Shown here: piece after piece, positions 7,646 through 16,142 of the stretch
How positions within the stretch are numbered: position 1 is the stretch's first letter
How the letters are laid out: every line of letters begins with the position of its first letter
Assembly (NCBI GenBank): GCA_043798715.1
Contig: JAZDOK010000016.1
Location: forward strand, 10,572 to 74,571
DNA length: 64,000 bases
Source: JAZDOK01 sp043798715
Lineage (GTDB): Bacteria > Vulcanimicrobiota > JAZDOK01
Reading direction: 5' to 3'
Program-made: the position numbers and the translations under genes
Notes under the pieces: generated by a model
Told to the model about the DNA's origin: nothing
Databases searched by the model: none
The model's input: the letters and a program-made list of their open reading frames with translations, nothing else

Positions 7646-9955
7646 TTGAATACTTTAAACCTGCGCACCAGATACCGCCCCTTGCGTATTGGATGGTGTG
7701 TCCGTGACGGCAATATAGATGATTTTCGGAAAGTGTTGCGACTTACCCATACGCTGTGGGGTGGGCGATATAATCCCGTGATCCCGATAAATGATACAAA
7801 ATTTGCTGAACAGTTGGTGAATCTTTTCCGCGTTGATGCTCTTTATCCGGCCTCAGATGACAAGGCACTCGATGATTTCATCAAACGGTTCTCTTACCTT
7901 CCCTGGCCGGTTTTACATAAAGAGTTATTTGTTGATGGCCCTTTTGGCAAAATGACGACGCTTCTTGATGTTACTCATCCTATCCTCCATCAAAAAGACG
8001 ATATCCATAAATTAACGCATCCTTATTATGAATTTCACTTGCTTGATTGGGATAATTCAGATCCGTTAGGCGATGTTTTATTGGCCACTATTGGAAGTTA
8101 TCCAACAAAAGAGGAGTGTGGTATTGACTATATCGATATGATAGCAAAACATTTAGCAAGAAGAAAAGTTCCCTTAGATATTAAATTACCGCTCCCGAAC
8201 AATATTTATAAGATTTGTACTCCTTCAGCACTTACTGCTTATGATTTAGCTGAAGATTTTATCGAACCTTTTGATTGGAATAACAAAGGATTATATGTGG
8301 GAGATGCTCAGGACTTTTTTGATCTCGTTAACTTTTGGAATCTTAGAGCGTGTAATATTTATTTGCTTTTCTACGATCCACGACATGCTGAACGGCTAAA
8401 CATTTTAAAGGATGCTTATTTAAATGAATTACATCGTGATTCTCCTGTATGGAGGCAGCAGATTGATGTTTTTACAAAATCAGATAATATTGATATATCA
8501 ATATTAGGTTCGAATATCAGAAGAACTATTGCGTCAATGAACGATTGGAAATTATTAAAAACTAAACCACCCCTGATGCGTTTCAAAGAACAGTCCGCGC
8601 TTGGCTCTATAGCAGATGAAGACGGTACGCTTTCTGTTTGTTTTCAGCTTCCTGAGAAGCCTATTTTCGATGAGTATCATCTTCAGAGACAACATTTAGT
8701 TGTCTCTGTAAATCCGCTAATTGACATTGCAAAATTTAGTAATTCTACTGCTATATTTCGCCCCCCTTTTATTCCTGAGTTAAACGAGTACTATGGGCGA
8801 GAGTGTTATTTCCATTGGAACGCAGCAAGGGCCGAAGTAGACGGCCTAGGAATTATCATTGATATTACTCAAACAGATCTAACTTTACGCGCACTAGAAA
8901 ATCGCAGTCTGATTGCAAAAATATTCGAAGTTTTTGGAATGAAGGCTGAGCCCAGCCAGCCTGGGCTTATCAGCGCTCGGCTCATCCAACAAATGGGCGG
9001 GCTTCAAGGTTGCCGTGTATTTAAAATTACAGGCGTCAGAGAACTTATTGAGAAATATAGTCCATCGAAGTATTTTACAAGGAGTGGCGCTAAACAAATT
9101 ATTGGAAAGCTAAATTTTCCAGAATTTGAAAATCTCTACATCGAAAAGAGACGGGATGGGAAATTAAAACTCGAAGATGTTTTAAAATATTTAGCCAACA
9201 AAGGTGTATTCAGAGTCGGTCTAAATTTCCAATGCCCGAATTGCGAATTGAAATTCTGGTTGCATTTAGATGATATTAAGACAATAGCAGAATGTGAGTA
9301 TTGCGGGAATAAATTTAACGCGACCTCTCAACTCCGGGATCAATACTGGGCATACCGTCGTTCTGGGCTTTTCGGTCGAGACGACCATCAGGAAGGGGGC
9401 ATTCCTGTTGCCCTTACCCTCCAGCAGCTCGATGCCACCTTGGAGCCGGAGTTAATGCTTTACACCACAGGGATGAATATTAATCCCATAACCGCTCCTG
9501 TAAATACCTGCGAGACAGACTTAGTCCTTATTACGCAGACCCACAATGGACGTGTTCAGTTGGCAATCGGGGAATGTAAAACGCGTGGTGAGAAGATCGC
9601 GGAGAAAGCGGAGAAAGATGTAGAAAACCTGAAAAAAGTGGCAGATGCATTCCCTCCAGAAAGGTTCGAAAGCTTTATCGTTTTTTCAAAAACACATCCT
9701 TTTACAGAAAACGAAATTAAACGCTGTCAAGCCGCTCAGGTTTCAGGCCGACATCGAGTAATTATCTTGTCTGATCGAGAACTTGAGCCGAATTTTATTT
9801 ACGAACGCACAGTTTTAGAATTCGATATAAGAGAAAGCGTGATATCTCTGAAAGACTTAGCAAAAAATACACACGATATTTACTTTGAGCCAAAACCTAG
9901 AGCCCCAAAATCTAACAAAGAAAATGAACCGCACGATGCGAATGATCGTCAATAG
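7646..9955 (+). CDS. Large protein with zinc ribbon and C-terminal PD-(D/E)XK nuclease-like domain
   Basis: 769 residues starting at TTG (CAGGAG six bases upstream). Residues 1-60 (RIGWCVRDGNIDDFRKVLRL, then LWGGRYNPVIPI) and the long middle part match no family I can name. A zinc ribbon is clear at about residues 530-553 (CPNC, 16 residues, CEYC). It is followed by a likely PD-(D/E)XK site: Asp625 in ETDLVLI, then Glu643-Cys-Lys645 in AIGECKTRGE, with a strand-turn-strand between, as in restriction-type endonucleases. The tail is charged and basic. Base composition is AT-rich compared with the chromosome, which suggests transfer. Zinc ribbon plus nuclease next to a deoxyribosyltransferase/TIR-like gene suggests a defence role; substrate and partner are unknown. 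Confidence 0.7.
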   Translation: MNTLNLRTRYRPLRIGWCVRDGNIDDFRKVLRLTHTLWGGRYNPVIPINDTKFAEQLVNLFRVDALYPASDDKALDDFIKRFSYLPWPVLHKELFVDGPFGKMTTLLDVTHPILHQKDDIHKLTHPYYEFHLLDWDNSDPLGDVLLATIGSYPTKEECGIDYIDMIAKHLARRKVPLDIKLPLPNNIYKICTPSALTAYDLAEDFIEPFDWNNKGLYVGDAQDFFDLVNFWNLRACNIYLLFYDPRHAERLNILKDAYLNELHRDSPVWRQQIDVFTKSDNIDISILGSNIRRTIASMNDWKLLKTKPPLMRFKEQSALGSIADEDGTLSVCFQLPEKPIFDEYHLQRQHLVVSVNPLIDIAKFSNSTAIFRPPFIPELNEYYGRECYFHWNAARAEVDGLGIIIDITQTDLTLRALENRSLIAKIFEVFGMKAEPSQPGLISARLIQQMGGLQGCRVFKITGVRELIEKYSPSKYFTRSGAKQIIGKLNFPEFENLYIEKRRDGKLKLEDVLKYLANKGVFRVGLNFQCPNCELKFWLHLDDIKTIAECEYCGNKFNATSQLRDQYWAYRRSGLFGRDDHQEGGIPVALTLQQLDATLEPELMLYTTGMNINPITAPVNTCETDLVLITQTHNGRVQLAIGECKTRGEKIAEKAEKDVENLKKVADAFPPERFESFIVFSKTHPFTENEIKRCQAAQVSGRHRVIILSDRELEPNFIYERTVLEFDIRESVISLKDLAKNTHDIYFEPKPRAPKSNKENEPHDANDRQ

Positions 9956-9972
9956 GAGGGTAGTGAAGAAGT

Positions 9973-10038
9973 ATGACTCGCGAATTTGACTGGGTTTTGC
10001 ATCAGCAGGAATGGTAGTTCTTCGAGCGAAAGAAAGGG
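9973..10038 (+). pseudogene. AlbA-type (RecG-like) gene relic, 5' end only
   Basis: The frame from ATG 9973 reads MTREFDWVLHQQEW and then a TAG; past the stop it continues FFERKK. This aligns with the relic at 11053 (MSNLDWVLHQQEGQFFEQKS) and with the start of AlbA_2/Schlafen-like ATP-binding transcriptional regulators, which begin with an EGxxFExKS motif. It is a decayed 5' end left between the nuclease gene and the next gene. Confidence 0.55.
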
Positions 10039-10048
10039 AGGATCCAAG

Positions 10049-11056
10049 ATGCCAATTAAAAACACCTGTTTTGGAATATTACCATTTAGAAGCCGCTCGA
10101 TTGACAATAGATTTAAAAACATTATCCACCCTCTTGTTGAAACACACACCGGTCTTGTATATGAAGATGCACGTGTTTACTATGAAGCAAAAAACGAAAA
10201 AATGGATTTAATTTCAAGAATGGTTGAAGATGCAAAATTGGTAATAGTTGATATTTCAGAAGACAATCCCAATGTTTTTTTTGAATTTGGCATAGCTTAT
10301 CACCTAAAAAAGCCGATTATCATACTATGCAAAAAGTCGGAATGGAAGAAAGTCCGAAAGGAAAAACTGCCTTTTGATATACAAGGCCGCGAAATCCTCA
10401 TCTACAAAGATAACGCAGCTCTAAGAGTACAACTTGGAAAATATATCTTTGACAGTCTCTATCCAACTCAGGAAATTTTGGTTTCATGGGAATCAGCGGA
10501 TGCAAGAAATTATTTCAAAAGTCCCACAGAAATACAAATCTATCCGGAGCCTACAGATCCTAAAGGTGAAATTTGGAGCAGTAAGGCTGTTGATCTTGGT
10601 TTTACAATTGAATATCATGTAAAAATCCACGAACCCAATGGCAAAAATCCTGATATAAGACTCCATTTTTCACACAAGCCTGGGAAAGAAGGGTATCCAC
10701 GCATCACCATCATATTCCCCTGGGAGTATAATTGTGAAGAATGTCACATAGATTATTTTTACGACCCAAAGGAACAAAGAATGGAGGAAAGGTTGCAACA
10801 AGTACCGGTTGCAAAACAAAACATCGCAATCAAAGAATTTGATGTTCTGGTCTCGTTTTGTTGGCCCAACCTTGTTTTTGAGTCTCCTTTTTTTGGTGAT
10901 GCAAAACCACGAGTCAATGTCTCTTTAAACCTGCTCCGCAATAAAGGTTTTCCTCTTCATCTTGCCCAATACATTGGCTTCGCATCACCAAATAGCCAAG
11001 TGACTATCAGCGATATAAAAATTAAAGAAATTTCCCATGTGGAGAAAAACTCATGA
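10049..11056 (+). CDS. Protein with N-terminal nucleoside deoxyribosyltransferase/TIR-like domain
   Basis: 335 residues from ATG 10049, chosen because AAAGGGAGG lies 7 bases upstream; a longer frame from 9986 would run through the AlbA relic. The N-terminal ~130 residues show a Rossmann-like pattern ending in VIVDISEDNPNVFFEFGIAY (Asp68, Glu79), the signature shared by nucleoside 2-deoxyribosyltransferases and TIR-like NAD-cleaving effectors, where the Glu is catalytic. The C-terminal ~190 residues are beta-rich and unknown. Composition is AT-rich like the preceding nuclease gene. It is flanked on both sides by AlbA relics that are direct repeats of each other, so it may have been inserted as a cassette. 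A nucleotide- or NAD-targeting effector is an inference. Confidence 0.65.
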   Translation: MPIKNTCFGILPFRSRSIDNRFKNIIHPLVETHTGLVYEDARVYYEAKNEKMDLISRMVEDAKLVIVDISEDNPNVFFEFGIAYHLKKPIIILCKKSEWKKVRKEKLPFDIQGREILIYKDNAALRVQLGKYIFDSLYPTQEILVSWESADARNYFKSPTEIQIYPEPTDPKGEIWSSKAVDLGFTIEYHVKIHEPNGKNPDIRLHFSHKPGKEGYPRITIIFPWEYNCEECHIDYFYDPKEQRMEERLQQVPVAKQNIAIKEFDVLVSFCWPNLVFESPFFGDAKPRVNVSLNLLRNKGFPLHLAQYIGFASPNSQVTISDIKIKEISHVEKNS

Positions 11057-11124
11057 GCAATCTGGACTGGGTTCTTCATCAGCAGGAAGGGCAGTTCTTC
11101 GAGCAAAAGAGCTGCTATGAGTGA
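11053..11124 (+). pseudogene. AlbA-type gene relic, second copy of the 5' end
   Basis: A 23-codon frame whose ATG overlaps the previous gene's stop (ATGA). It reads MSNLDWVLHQQEGQFFEQKS then three residues and a TGA. The DNA from GACTGGGTT to TTCTTCGAGC is about 85% identical to 9990-10028. The EGQFFEQKS piece is the first motif of AlbA_2 domain proteins; nothing further of that gene remains. Confidence 0.6.
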
Positions 11125-11145
11125 AAGGTTGGGGGTTAAACAACC

Positions 11146-11286
11146 ATGAAAAGAATTACGCCTGAAAAAGAATCGCTGACCGTCGAATTCAAGAGCGACA
11201 AGAGTCGCCTTCTTCGAAAACTGGTGCAAGCAGATAAGCTAAAATTAGTCGGGAAGGGACGAAACGCTTATTATATCACGACCTAA
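11146..11286 (+). pseudogene. Internally deleted AlbA/RecG-like regulator
   Basis: A 46-codon frame. The beginning, MKRITPEKESLTVEFKSD, is the standard N-terminus of RecG-like AlbA_2 regulators, and the end, LVGKGRNAYYITT, is like their C-terminal winged helix (GxGRGxxY). The roughly 400 residues between are missing, so this looks like an in-frame internal deletion rather than a real small gene. Confidence 0.6.
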
Positions 11287-11354
11287 TCGCGCGGAAACGC
11301 GCGCGCGTTTATCTGAAACACGCGCGCGTTTATCATGCAGACAAAGTGTAGTTT

Positions 11355-11552
11355 ATGTCGAAAATAGTCACGATATCTATTGCCATAGAAGCCATTATCC
11401 ATAATGTCCATAAAGTTCGACAAATTATTGTTCGTCATATCTTGGAGGTGTCGGTATCCACTGCAACCCATATCGCTCATAACCTGCTTGAGACAGGTTG
11501 GTTGATTCCGGTTGGGAACAAGCGCTGGAGGCGCTATATTTCCAGGGAATAG
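11355..11552 (+). pseudogene. Short winged-helix-like reading frame, probable gene remnant
   Basis: 65 codons (MSKIVTISIAIEAIIHNVHK, ending VGNKRWRRYISRE). The piece VSVSTATHIAHNLLETGWLI looks like the recognition helix of a winged-helix domain of the kind that ends Fic-family and RecG-like regulators. There is no good Shine-Dalgarno. Just upstream, 11290-11335 contains two direct repeats of ACGCGCGCGTTTATC. I see it as part of the same decayed region as the AlbA relics, not a confident gene. Confidence 0.3.
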
Positions 11553-11646
11553 CATGTCGTACACTTTAATTGGGCTATCGAACACTTTGTTTGTTTAATT
11601 TGTGTGCCCCAGGGTATACGATAGCAACAGGCTGGATCCCTCTACT

Positions 11647-11913
11647 CTTTATATCACCCACTTCATGGAAGAGGCCGTGGAGGCCAGGCGGGTGATCGTT
11701 CTTGACCGCGGAACAATCGTGATGGACGGAACCCCGGCGGAAGTATTATCGCAGTACGATCAGATGGAGAAACTGGGGGTGGGGGTGCCCTGCATAACCC
11801 GCCTGGATCACGCCCTCAGGGAAGAGGGCTTCAACCTTCCTTCAGTGCCGCTTTCCGCCGAGGAGATGGCGGATGAGCTTTCTCTTTTGCCTCTGAAGGC
11901 TTCTCCTCGGTGA
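11647..11913 (+). pseudogene. Duplicated 3' end of ecfA (right border of island)
   Basis: From TATATCACCCACTTCATGG onward this matches 5295-5558 of ecfA with roughly 24 differences in 264 bases (about 91% identity), most of them at third codon positions; the encoded 88 residues are nearly the same (YITHFMEEAVEARRVIVLDR onward). There is no start of the gene and the sequence just before 11647 is unrelated to ecfA. The end overlaps the yvcK 3' end on the other strand, so this is probably the original ecfA terminus, displaced by the island. Confidence 0.85.
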
Positions 11914-13198
11914 CTTCGAGGATGAGCTTGTTCAGAATGTCCGCCAGCTTTTTTGAATCATGGCGGACCATGTTGGTCTCGGAGATGAGATTGGCGCAGA
12001 TGGCATGAAGGCCCATCTCCTCGACTTTCTCCCGGTCCGCCCGGACGGGGAAGGCGCCCTCCGCCTCGTATTTCTGCGAGAGCCTGGCCGGCATTTTGTC
12101 ATTGATGAGTACATAGTCAAAAATCTGCTCGCCGATTTGTTCTAAAATTGTTCTGACATGATCCGAGGCCGTGAAGCGATCGGTCTCTCCGGGCTGGGTC
12201 ATGACGTTGCAGACATATATTTTAATCGCCCGGGATCCCTTGATGGCCTCCGGAACTCCGTCTATCAGGAGATTGGGAAGGACGCTGGTGTAGAGGCTTC
12301 CCGGGCCGTATATGATGGCGTCCGCCTCCCGGATGGCCTGCAGGACCTCCGGGACGGGGGGGCAGTGCGCCGGTTTGAGGAAGACCTCTCTGATGGGCTT
12401 CCCGGCTTTAGAGATGGTGGTCTCCCCCTCGACGACGGAAGAGTCGGACAGCACGGCGCAGAGGATGGGCGGGGTGAGGGTGGAGGGCAGGACCCTTCCT
12501 CTGACGGCCAGGATCTTGGAGGACATCTTGAGTGCCCGCTCAAAGTCTCCGGCGATGGAGGTCATGGCGACCAGAAAAAGGTTTCCGAAGTTGTGCCCGC
12601 CCAGTCCCTCGCCGTCTGAGAATCTGAATTGAAAGAGTTCAGACATGAAGGACTCGTCGTCGGCCAGGGCCACCAGGCAATTTCGAAGGTCTCCGGGAGG
12701 GATGACCCCAAGCTCCTTCCGGAGACGCCCGGAACTTCCCCCGTCGTCGGTCACGGTCACCACGGCCGTGAGGTTCCCGGTGTGTTCCTTAAGGCCGCTC
12801 AGGAGGCTGGAGAGGCCGGTGCCCCCGCCGATGGCCACGATCTTAAGACCCTGGCGGAGCTGCCGGCGTTCGTAAACCAGCTCGACCAGCCTCTTCTGCT
12901 CGTAGGGCATGGCCGCATGGTAGAGCGATGAAAAGCCCTGGCGGATGCCGAATATGATGATTAGGAATCCCGTGACGGCGAAGAGGTAATCCACGAGCCT
13001 GGGGGACAGCTCCCGCCCGGTCAGGCGCTGCAGAATGTTCAAGACGGCGATCTCAATCTCAATGGGCCCCTTGGCGTTGACGATGAGGATGAAGCCCAGC
13101 GAAAAAATTAGGAGGCCCACCCAGGAGAGGATAAGCCAGCGCTTGATCTTCATCCCCGGTAGAAGCCACTTGAAAAGACGGTCGAAAAATTTCAGCAT
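11831..13198 (-). CDS. yvcK: YvcK/CofD-like gluconeogenesis factor with N-terminal membrane segments
   Basis: 455 residues. Residues ~20-40 and ~70-88 are hydrophobic helices, so the protein is membrane anchored, a version seen in several phyla but absent from the shorter B. subtilis protein. From residue ~118 the YvcK/CofD fold is clear: AIGGGTGLSSLLSGLK, TVTDDGGSSGRLR, IPPGDLRNCLVALAD and a late YGPGSLYTSVLPNLL. YvcK proteins bind UDP-sugars and affect cell-wall and carbon metabolism. Start lies two bases after the rapZ stop, so the pair is an operon. Its last 28 codons are antisense to the displaced ecfA 3' end. Confidence 0.92.
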   Translation of the reverse strand: MLKFFDRLFKWLLPGMKIKRWLILSWVGLLIFSLGFILIVNAKGPIEIEIAVLNILQRLTGRELSPRLVDYLFAVTGFLIIIFGIRQGFSSLYHAAMPYEQKRLVELVYERRQLRQGLKIVAIGGGTGLSSLLSGLKEHTGNLTAVVTVTDDGGSSGRLRKELGVIPPGDLRNCLVALADDESFMSELFQFRFSDGEGLGGHNFGNLFLVAMTSIAGDFERALKMSSKILAVRGRVLPSTLTPPILCAVLSDSSVVEGETTISKAGKPIREVFLKPAHCPPVPEVLQAIREADAIIYGPGSLYTSVLPNLLIDGVPEAIKGSRAIKIYVCNVMTQPGETDRFTASDHVRTILEQIGEQIFDYVLINDKMPARLSQKYEAEGAFPVRADREKVEEMGLHAICANLISETNMVRHDSKKLADILNKLILEVTEEKPSEAKEKAHPPSPRRKAALKEG

Positions 13199-13200
13199 GG

Positions 13201-14055
13201 TTATTTCTTCAGATCCCTGTGCTCCAGGTGAAGGGGATAGTTCAGGCTTTCCAGGTATCGGGCCAGCTCATTACTGATCGCCACCGAGCGGTGCTTGCCT
13301 CCGGTGCAGCCGATGGCGATCGTGAGGTGCGCCTTGCCCTCCCCGACGAAGAGGGGAATGAGGAAGCGGTGCAGGTCGAAAAGCTTTGAAAGAAAATCTC
13401 CGGCCTGCGAATTTCCGAGCACAAAGTCCCGGACCGCCTCGTTGTTTCCAGTCAGATCTCTGAGATTCTCCACGTAGTAGGGGTTGGGGAGGAAGCGCAC
13501 GTCGAAAACCAGGTCTGAATCCAGGGGAATTCCGTACTTGTAGCCGAATGAGACGACCGTGATATTGATGGGGTCCTCCCTTTTGGACATGAAAAGGGAG
13601 ATGATCTCGTCCCTGAATTCCTGGGGGGAGAGTATGTTCGTGTCAATGATTTTGTCGGAAACACCTTTTATCTCCTCCAGCAGGAGCCGCTCCGCCTTGA
13701 TGCCCTCGAGTGGGCGGCCGGTGGGAGCCAGGGGGTGTTTCCGGCGACTTTCGCTGAAGCGCCGCACCAGGACTTCGTCAGAAGAATCAAGGAAGACGAT
13801 CTGGTAGCGAAAGCCGTTCCTGGAGAGTTCCTGAAGGTCCTTAAGGAGGGTGGAAAAAAATTCCTGTCCCCGGGTGTCCATTACCAGAGCCACCCTTTTT
13901 ACGTCCGAGTGGGCGCAGAGTTCGGCAAATTTTGACAGGAGGGCCGGGAGGAGATTGTCAACGCAGAAGAATCCCTGATCCTCGAAATATTTCAGGGCCA
14001 GAGATTTTCCGGCGCCCGAAAGCCCGGTGATGATGATGAATTCAGGCTGGGCCAT
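13201..14055 (-). CDS. rapZ: RapZ/YvcJ family nucleotide-binding regulator
   Basis: 284 residues. The N-terminal P-loop is GLSGAGKS (about residues 12-19) and the C-terminal domain has the family block GCTGGKHRSVAISNELARYL. RapZ in E. coli is an RNase adaptor that controls GlmZ/glmS; YvcJ in Bacillus hydrolyses NTP. The TACCTCCTGC complement shows a good Shine-Dalgarno (AGGAGGTA) before the ATG. Together with yvcK it forms a conserved pair. Target in this organism is unknown. Confidence 0.94.
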   Translation of the reverse strand: MAQPEFIIITGLSGAGKSLALKYFEDQGFFCVDNLLPALLSKFAELCAHSDVKRVALVMDTRGQEFFSTLLKDLQELSRNGFRYQIVFLDSSDEVLVRRFSESRRKHPLAPTGRPLEGIKAERLLLEEIKGVSDKIIDTNILSPQEFRDEIISLFMSKREDPINITVVSFGYKYGIPLDSDLVFDVRFLPNPYYVENLRDLTGNNEAVRDFVLGNSQAGDFLSKLFDLHRFLIPLFVGEGKAHLTIAIGCTGGKHRSVAISNELARYLESLNYPLHLEHRDLKK

Positions 14056-14207
14056 TTTTACCTCCTGCTTTGCTTTTAGTATTTCTCCCGCGGACGTTCC
14101 GGCTCCTTCCGGAGAGACTGCGTAAAAGGTAAAAGGTTGCGCCGGTTTGTCTTCCTCAAGGGCGCGAAGCGCCTCTTCCCGGTTTGATTCCGAAACTTTA
14201 TTCCGAA

Positions 14208-14236
14208 TTGTTTATAATGCCTGTTTCTGGTATAAT
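14208..14236 (+). promoter_or_regulatory. Sigma-70-type promoter for rarA
   Basis: TTGTTT (14208-14213), a 17-base spacer and TATAAT (14231-14236), 31 bases before the rarA ATG. The 14056-14207 stretch between rapZ and this promoter carries nothing else I can identify. Confidence 0.65.
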
Positions 14237-14267
14237 CAGGGAGTGAAAAAGTCCGCCTAAAGATGCA

Positions 14268-15629
14268 ATGGAGGATACTCGACGAGTGAAGAAGCAGGCA
14301 GACATTCCCAATGTTGCTCCCGAGAATAAATCCGAGGCCGAACTGGCTCCCCTGGCCGATCGGATGCGCCCCAGAAACCTCGAAGAATTTCTGGGGCAGG
14401 AGCACCTGGTTGGAGAAGGCCGCCTTCTCAGGGAAGCCCTGGAATCGGGCAATCTCTTTTCCTTCATCCTCTGGGGCCCCCCGGGCTCCGGGAAGACCAC
14501 CCTGGCTCGCATCGTCGCCGAGAAGACCCGGGCGCACTTTGTGGAGTTTTCCGCCGTCGCCTCCGGAATCCCCGAAGTGCGGCAGGCTATCAAGGAAGCA
14601 TCGCTGCGCCGGGAGATGTACCGCCAGCGCACCATCCTCTTCATAGACGAGATCCACCGATTCAATAAGGCCCAACAGGACGCCTTTCTCCCGCACGTGG
14701 AGGACGGCACCGTCATCCTGATCGGGGCTACGACGGAAAATCCCTATTTTGAGGTTATCTCGCCCCTGGCCTCACGCATGCGGGTCTATCAACTGCACCA
14801 ATTGGAAAAGGAACAGATCCGGGCCATCCTTCTCAGGGCGCTGGAAGACAAGGAAAATGGCCTCGGGAAAGCGCGTTCCAGCGTTGACGAAGACGCCCTC
14901 TCCTTCATCATCGAGGCGGCCAACGGGGACGCCCGCTTTGCCCTGAACGCCCTGGAGCTGTCCTCCCGAAAGGGCCGAGTCACCCTTGAGGTGGCTCTGG
15001 ACGCCATTCAGAAGAAGGCCCTGGTCTACGATCGCCAGGGAGAATACCATTACGACGTCATTTCGGCCTTTATCAAAAGCCTGCGCGGGGGAGATCCCGA
15101 CGCCGCGCTTTACTGGCTGGCCCGGATGCTCGTTTCGGGCGAGGATCCTCTCTTTATCGCCAGGCGCATGGTCATACTCGCCGCCGAGGACGTGGGAAAC
15201 GCCGATCCCCTGGCCCTGGTCGTGGCCAATGCCGCCGCCGATGCGGTCCATTTTGTCGGGATGCCAGAGGCCAGGATTCCCCTGGCTCAGGCCGCCGCCT
15301 ACCTCGCCTCGGCCCCCAAGTCCAACCGGGCCTATCTGGGGATTGAAAAGGCCATGCAGGACGTCGAGAAGAAGATCGTCCCCCCGGTGCCCCTGCATCT
15401 TCGGAATGCGGCCTTCAAGGGGGCCGGGGAGCTTGGATATGCCCGGGGATACCGCTATCCCCACGATTATCCGGGGCACTTCGTGCAACAGGTCTATCTG
15501 CCGGAAGGTTTTGAGGAGTCCGTGTATTACGAGCCGTCTGCCGAGGGCCATGAAGGCAAGATCGGGGAACGCCTTGGAAAAAGATGGCCCGGCAAACGCT
15601 ATGAAAAGAGGGACGATAAAGGTGCCTGA
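14268..15629 (+). CDS. rarA: Replication-associated recombination protein A (RarA/MgsA) AAA+ ATPase
   Basis: 453 residues. Acts at stalled replication forks with SSB and the clamp-loader-like AAA+ fold. Seen: DRMRPRNLEEFLGQEHLVGE near the start, Walker A GPPGSGKTT, Walker B ILFIDEIHRFNKAQQD, sensor 1 IGATTENPYFEV, and the C-terminal family block ALYWLARMLVSGEDPLFIAR with MVILAAEDVGNADP. Full length. A sigma-70-type promoter is just upstream. Long frames on the opposite strand here are shadows. Confidence 0.96.
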   Translation: MEDTRRVKKQADIPNVAPENKSEAELAPLADRMRPRNLEEFLGQEHLVGEGRLLREALESGNLFSFILWGPPGSGKTTLARIVAEKTRAHFVEFSAVASGIPEVRQAIKEASLRREMYRQRTILFIDEIHRFNKAQQDAFLPHVEDGTVILIGATTENPYFEVISPLASRMRVYQLHQLEKEQIRAILLRALEDKENGLGKARSSVDEDALSFIIEAANGDARFALNALELSSRKGRVTLEVALDAIQKKALVYDRQGEYHYDVISAFIKSLRGGDPDAALYWLARMLVSGEDPLFIARRMVILAAEDVGNADPLALVVANAAADAVHFVGMPEARIPLAQAAAYLASAPKSNRAYLGIEKAMQDVEKKIVPPVPLHLRNAAFKGAGELGYARGYRYPHDYPGHFVQQVYLPEGFEESVYYEPSAEGHEGKIGERLGKRWPGKRYEKRDDKGA

Positions 15630-15737
15630 TTTCAACGTCAGCCGGGGGGGGGAGAAAAATCTCCGGGGGAAAAAGAGGAAAAAGCCCACTCCGGGATAAA
15701 TATTAGATGTATAACCAAGAGGAAGGAGGCTGTTATT

Positions 15738-16094
15738 ATGGACGACAACAAGGGAATGGGAATGATGTTCGGTTTTCTGGTCGGGACGCTGGTGGGGGCG
15801 ACCATCGCTTTTATGATTGCTCCGCAGTCGGGTGAGGAGACGCGCGAGAAGATCCGGGTGGAAGCTCTCAAGATGAAGGAGAAGGCGGAGAAATTCGTCG
15901 ATGAGGCCAGGGAGCAGGCTGAAAAAATTGTAGACGAAATGAAGGAAAAAGCCGCTGAGATGGTTGAGGAGCTCAAAGAAGACGCCGATGTTCTGATGGA
16001 AAAAGGGAAGCAGGCGATCATCGAAAAAAAAGCTCAGGTTATTGATGTCATCAGCAAGCACGTAAAAAAAGCGGAGCAGGCTCCTGCTGAATAA
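15738..16094 (+). CDS. YtxH-like membrane-anchored coiled-coil protein
   Basis: 118 residues. The N-terminal hydrophobic segment (GMGMMFGFLVGTLVGATIAF) is followed by APQSGEETREKIR and then by a long amphipathic helix of charged repeats (EKAEKFVDEAREQAEKIVDE). This arrangement, including the APxSGxETR signature, is the YtxH/GvpT-type domain associated with stress response and general envelope proteins. GAAGGAGG lies upstream. It precedes a STAS-domain gene, which may be in the same unit. Confidence 0.8.
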   Translation: MDDNKGMGMMFGFLVGTLVGATIAFMIAPQSGEETREKIRVEALKMKEKAEKFVDEAREQAEKIVDEMKEKAAEMVEELKEDADVLMEKGKQAIIEKKAQVIDVISKHVKKAEQAPAE

Positions 16095-16142
16095 AGTGGC
16101 TTTTTGAGCAGCTTTTCTTTAAAAATAGGAGGGCGCCTCATC

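Noticed and set aside
14772..16061. Long open frame (about 429 codons) on the minus strand opposite rarA and the YtxH gene
   Set aside because: It is antisense to two well-supported genes, lacks a family match or ribosome binding site, and follows from the GC-rich codon pattern of rarA.
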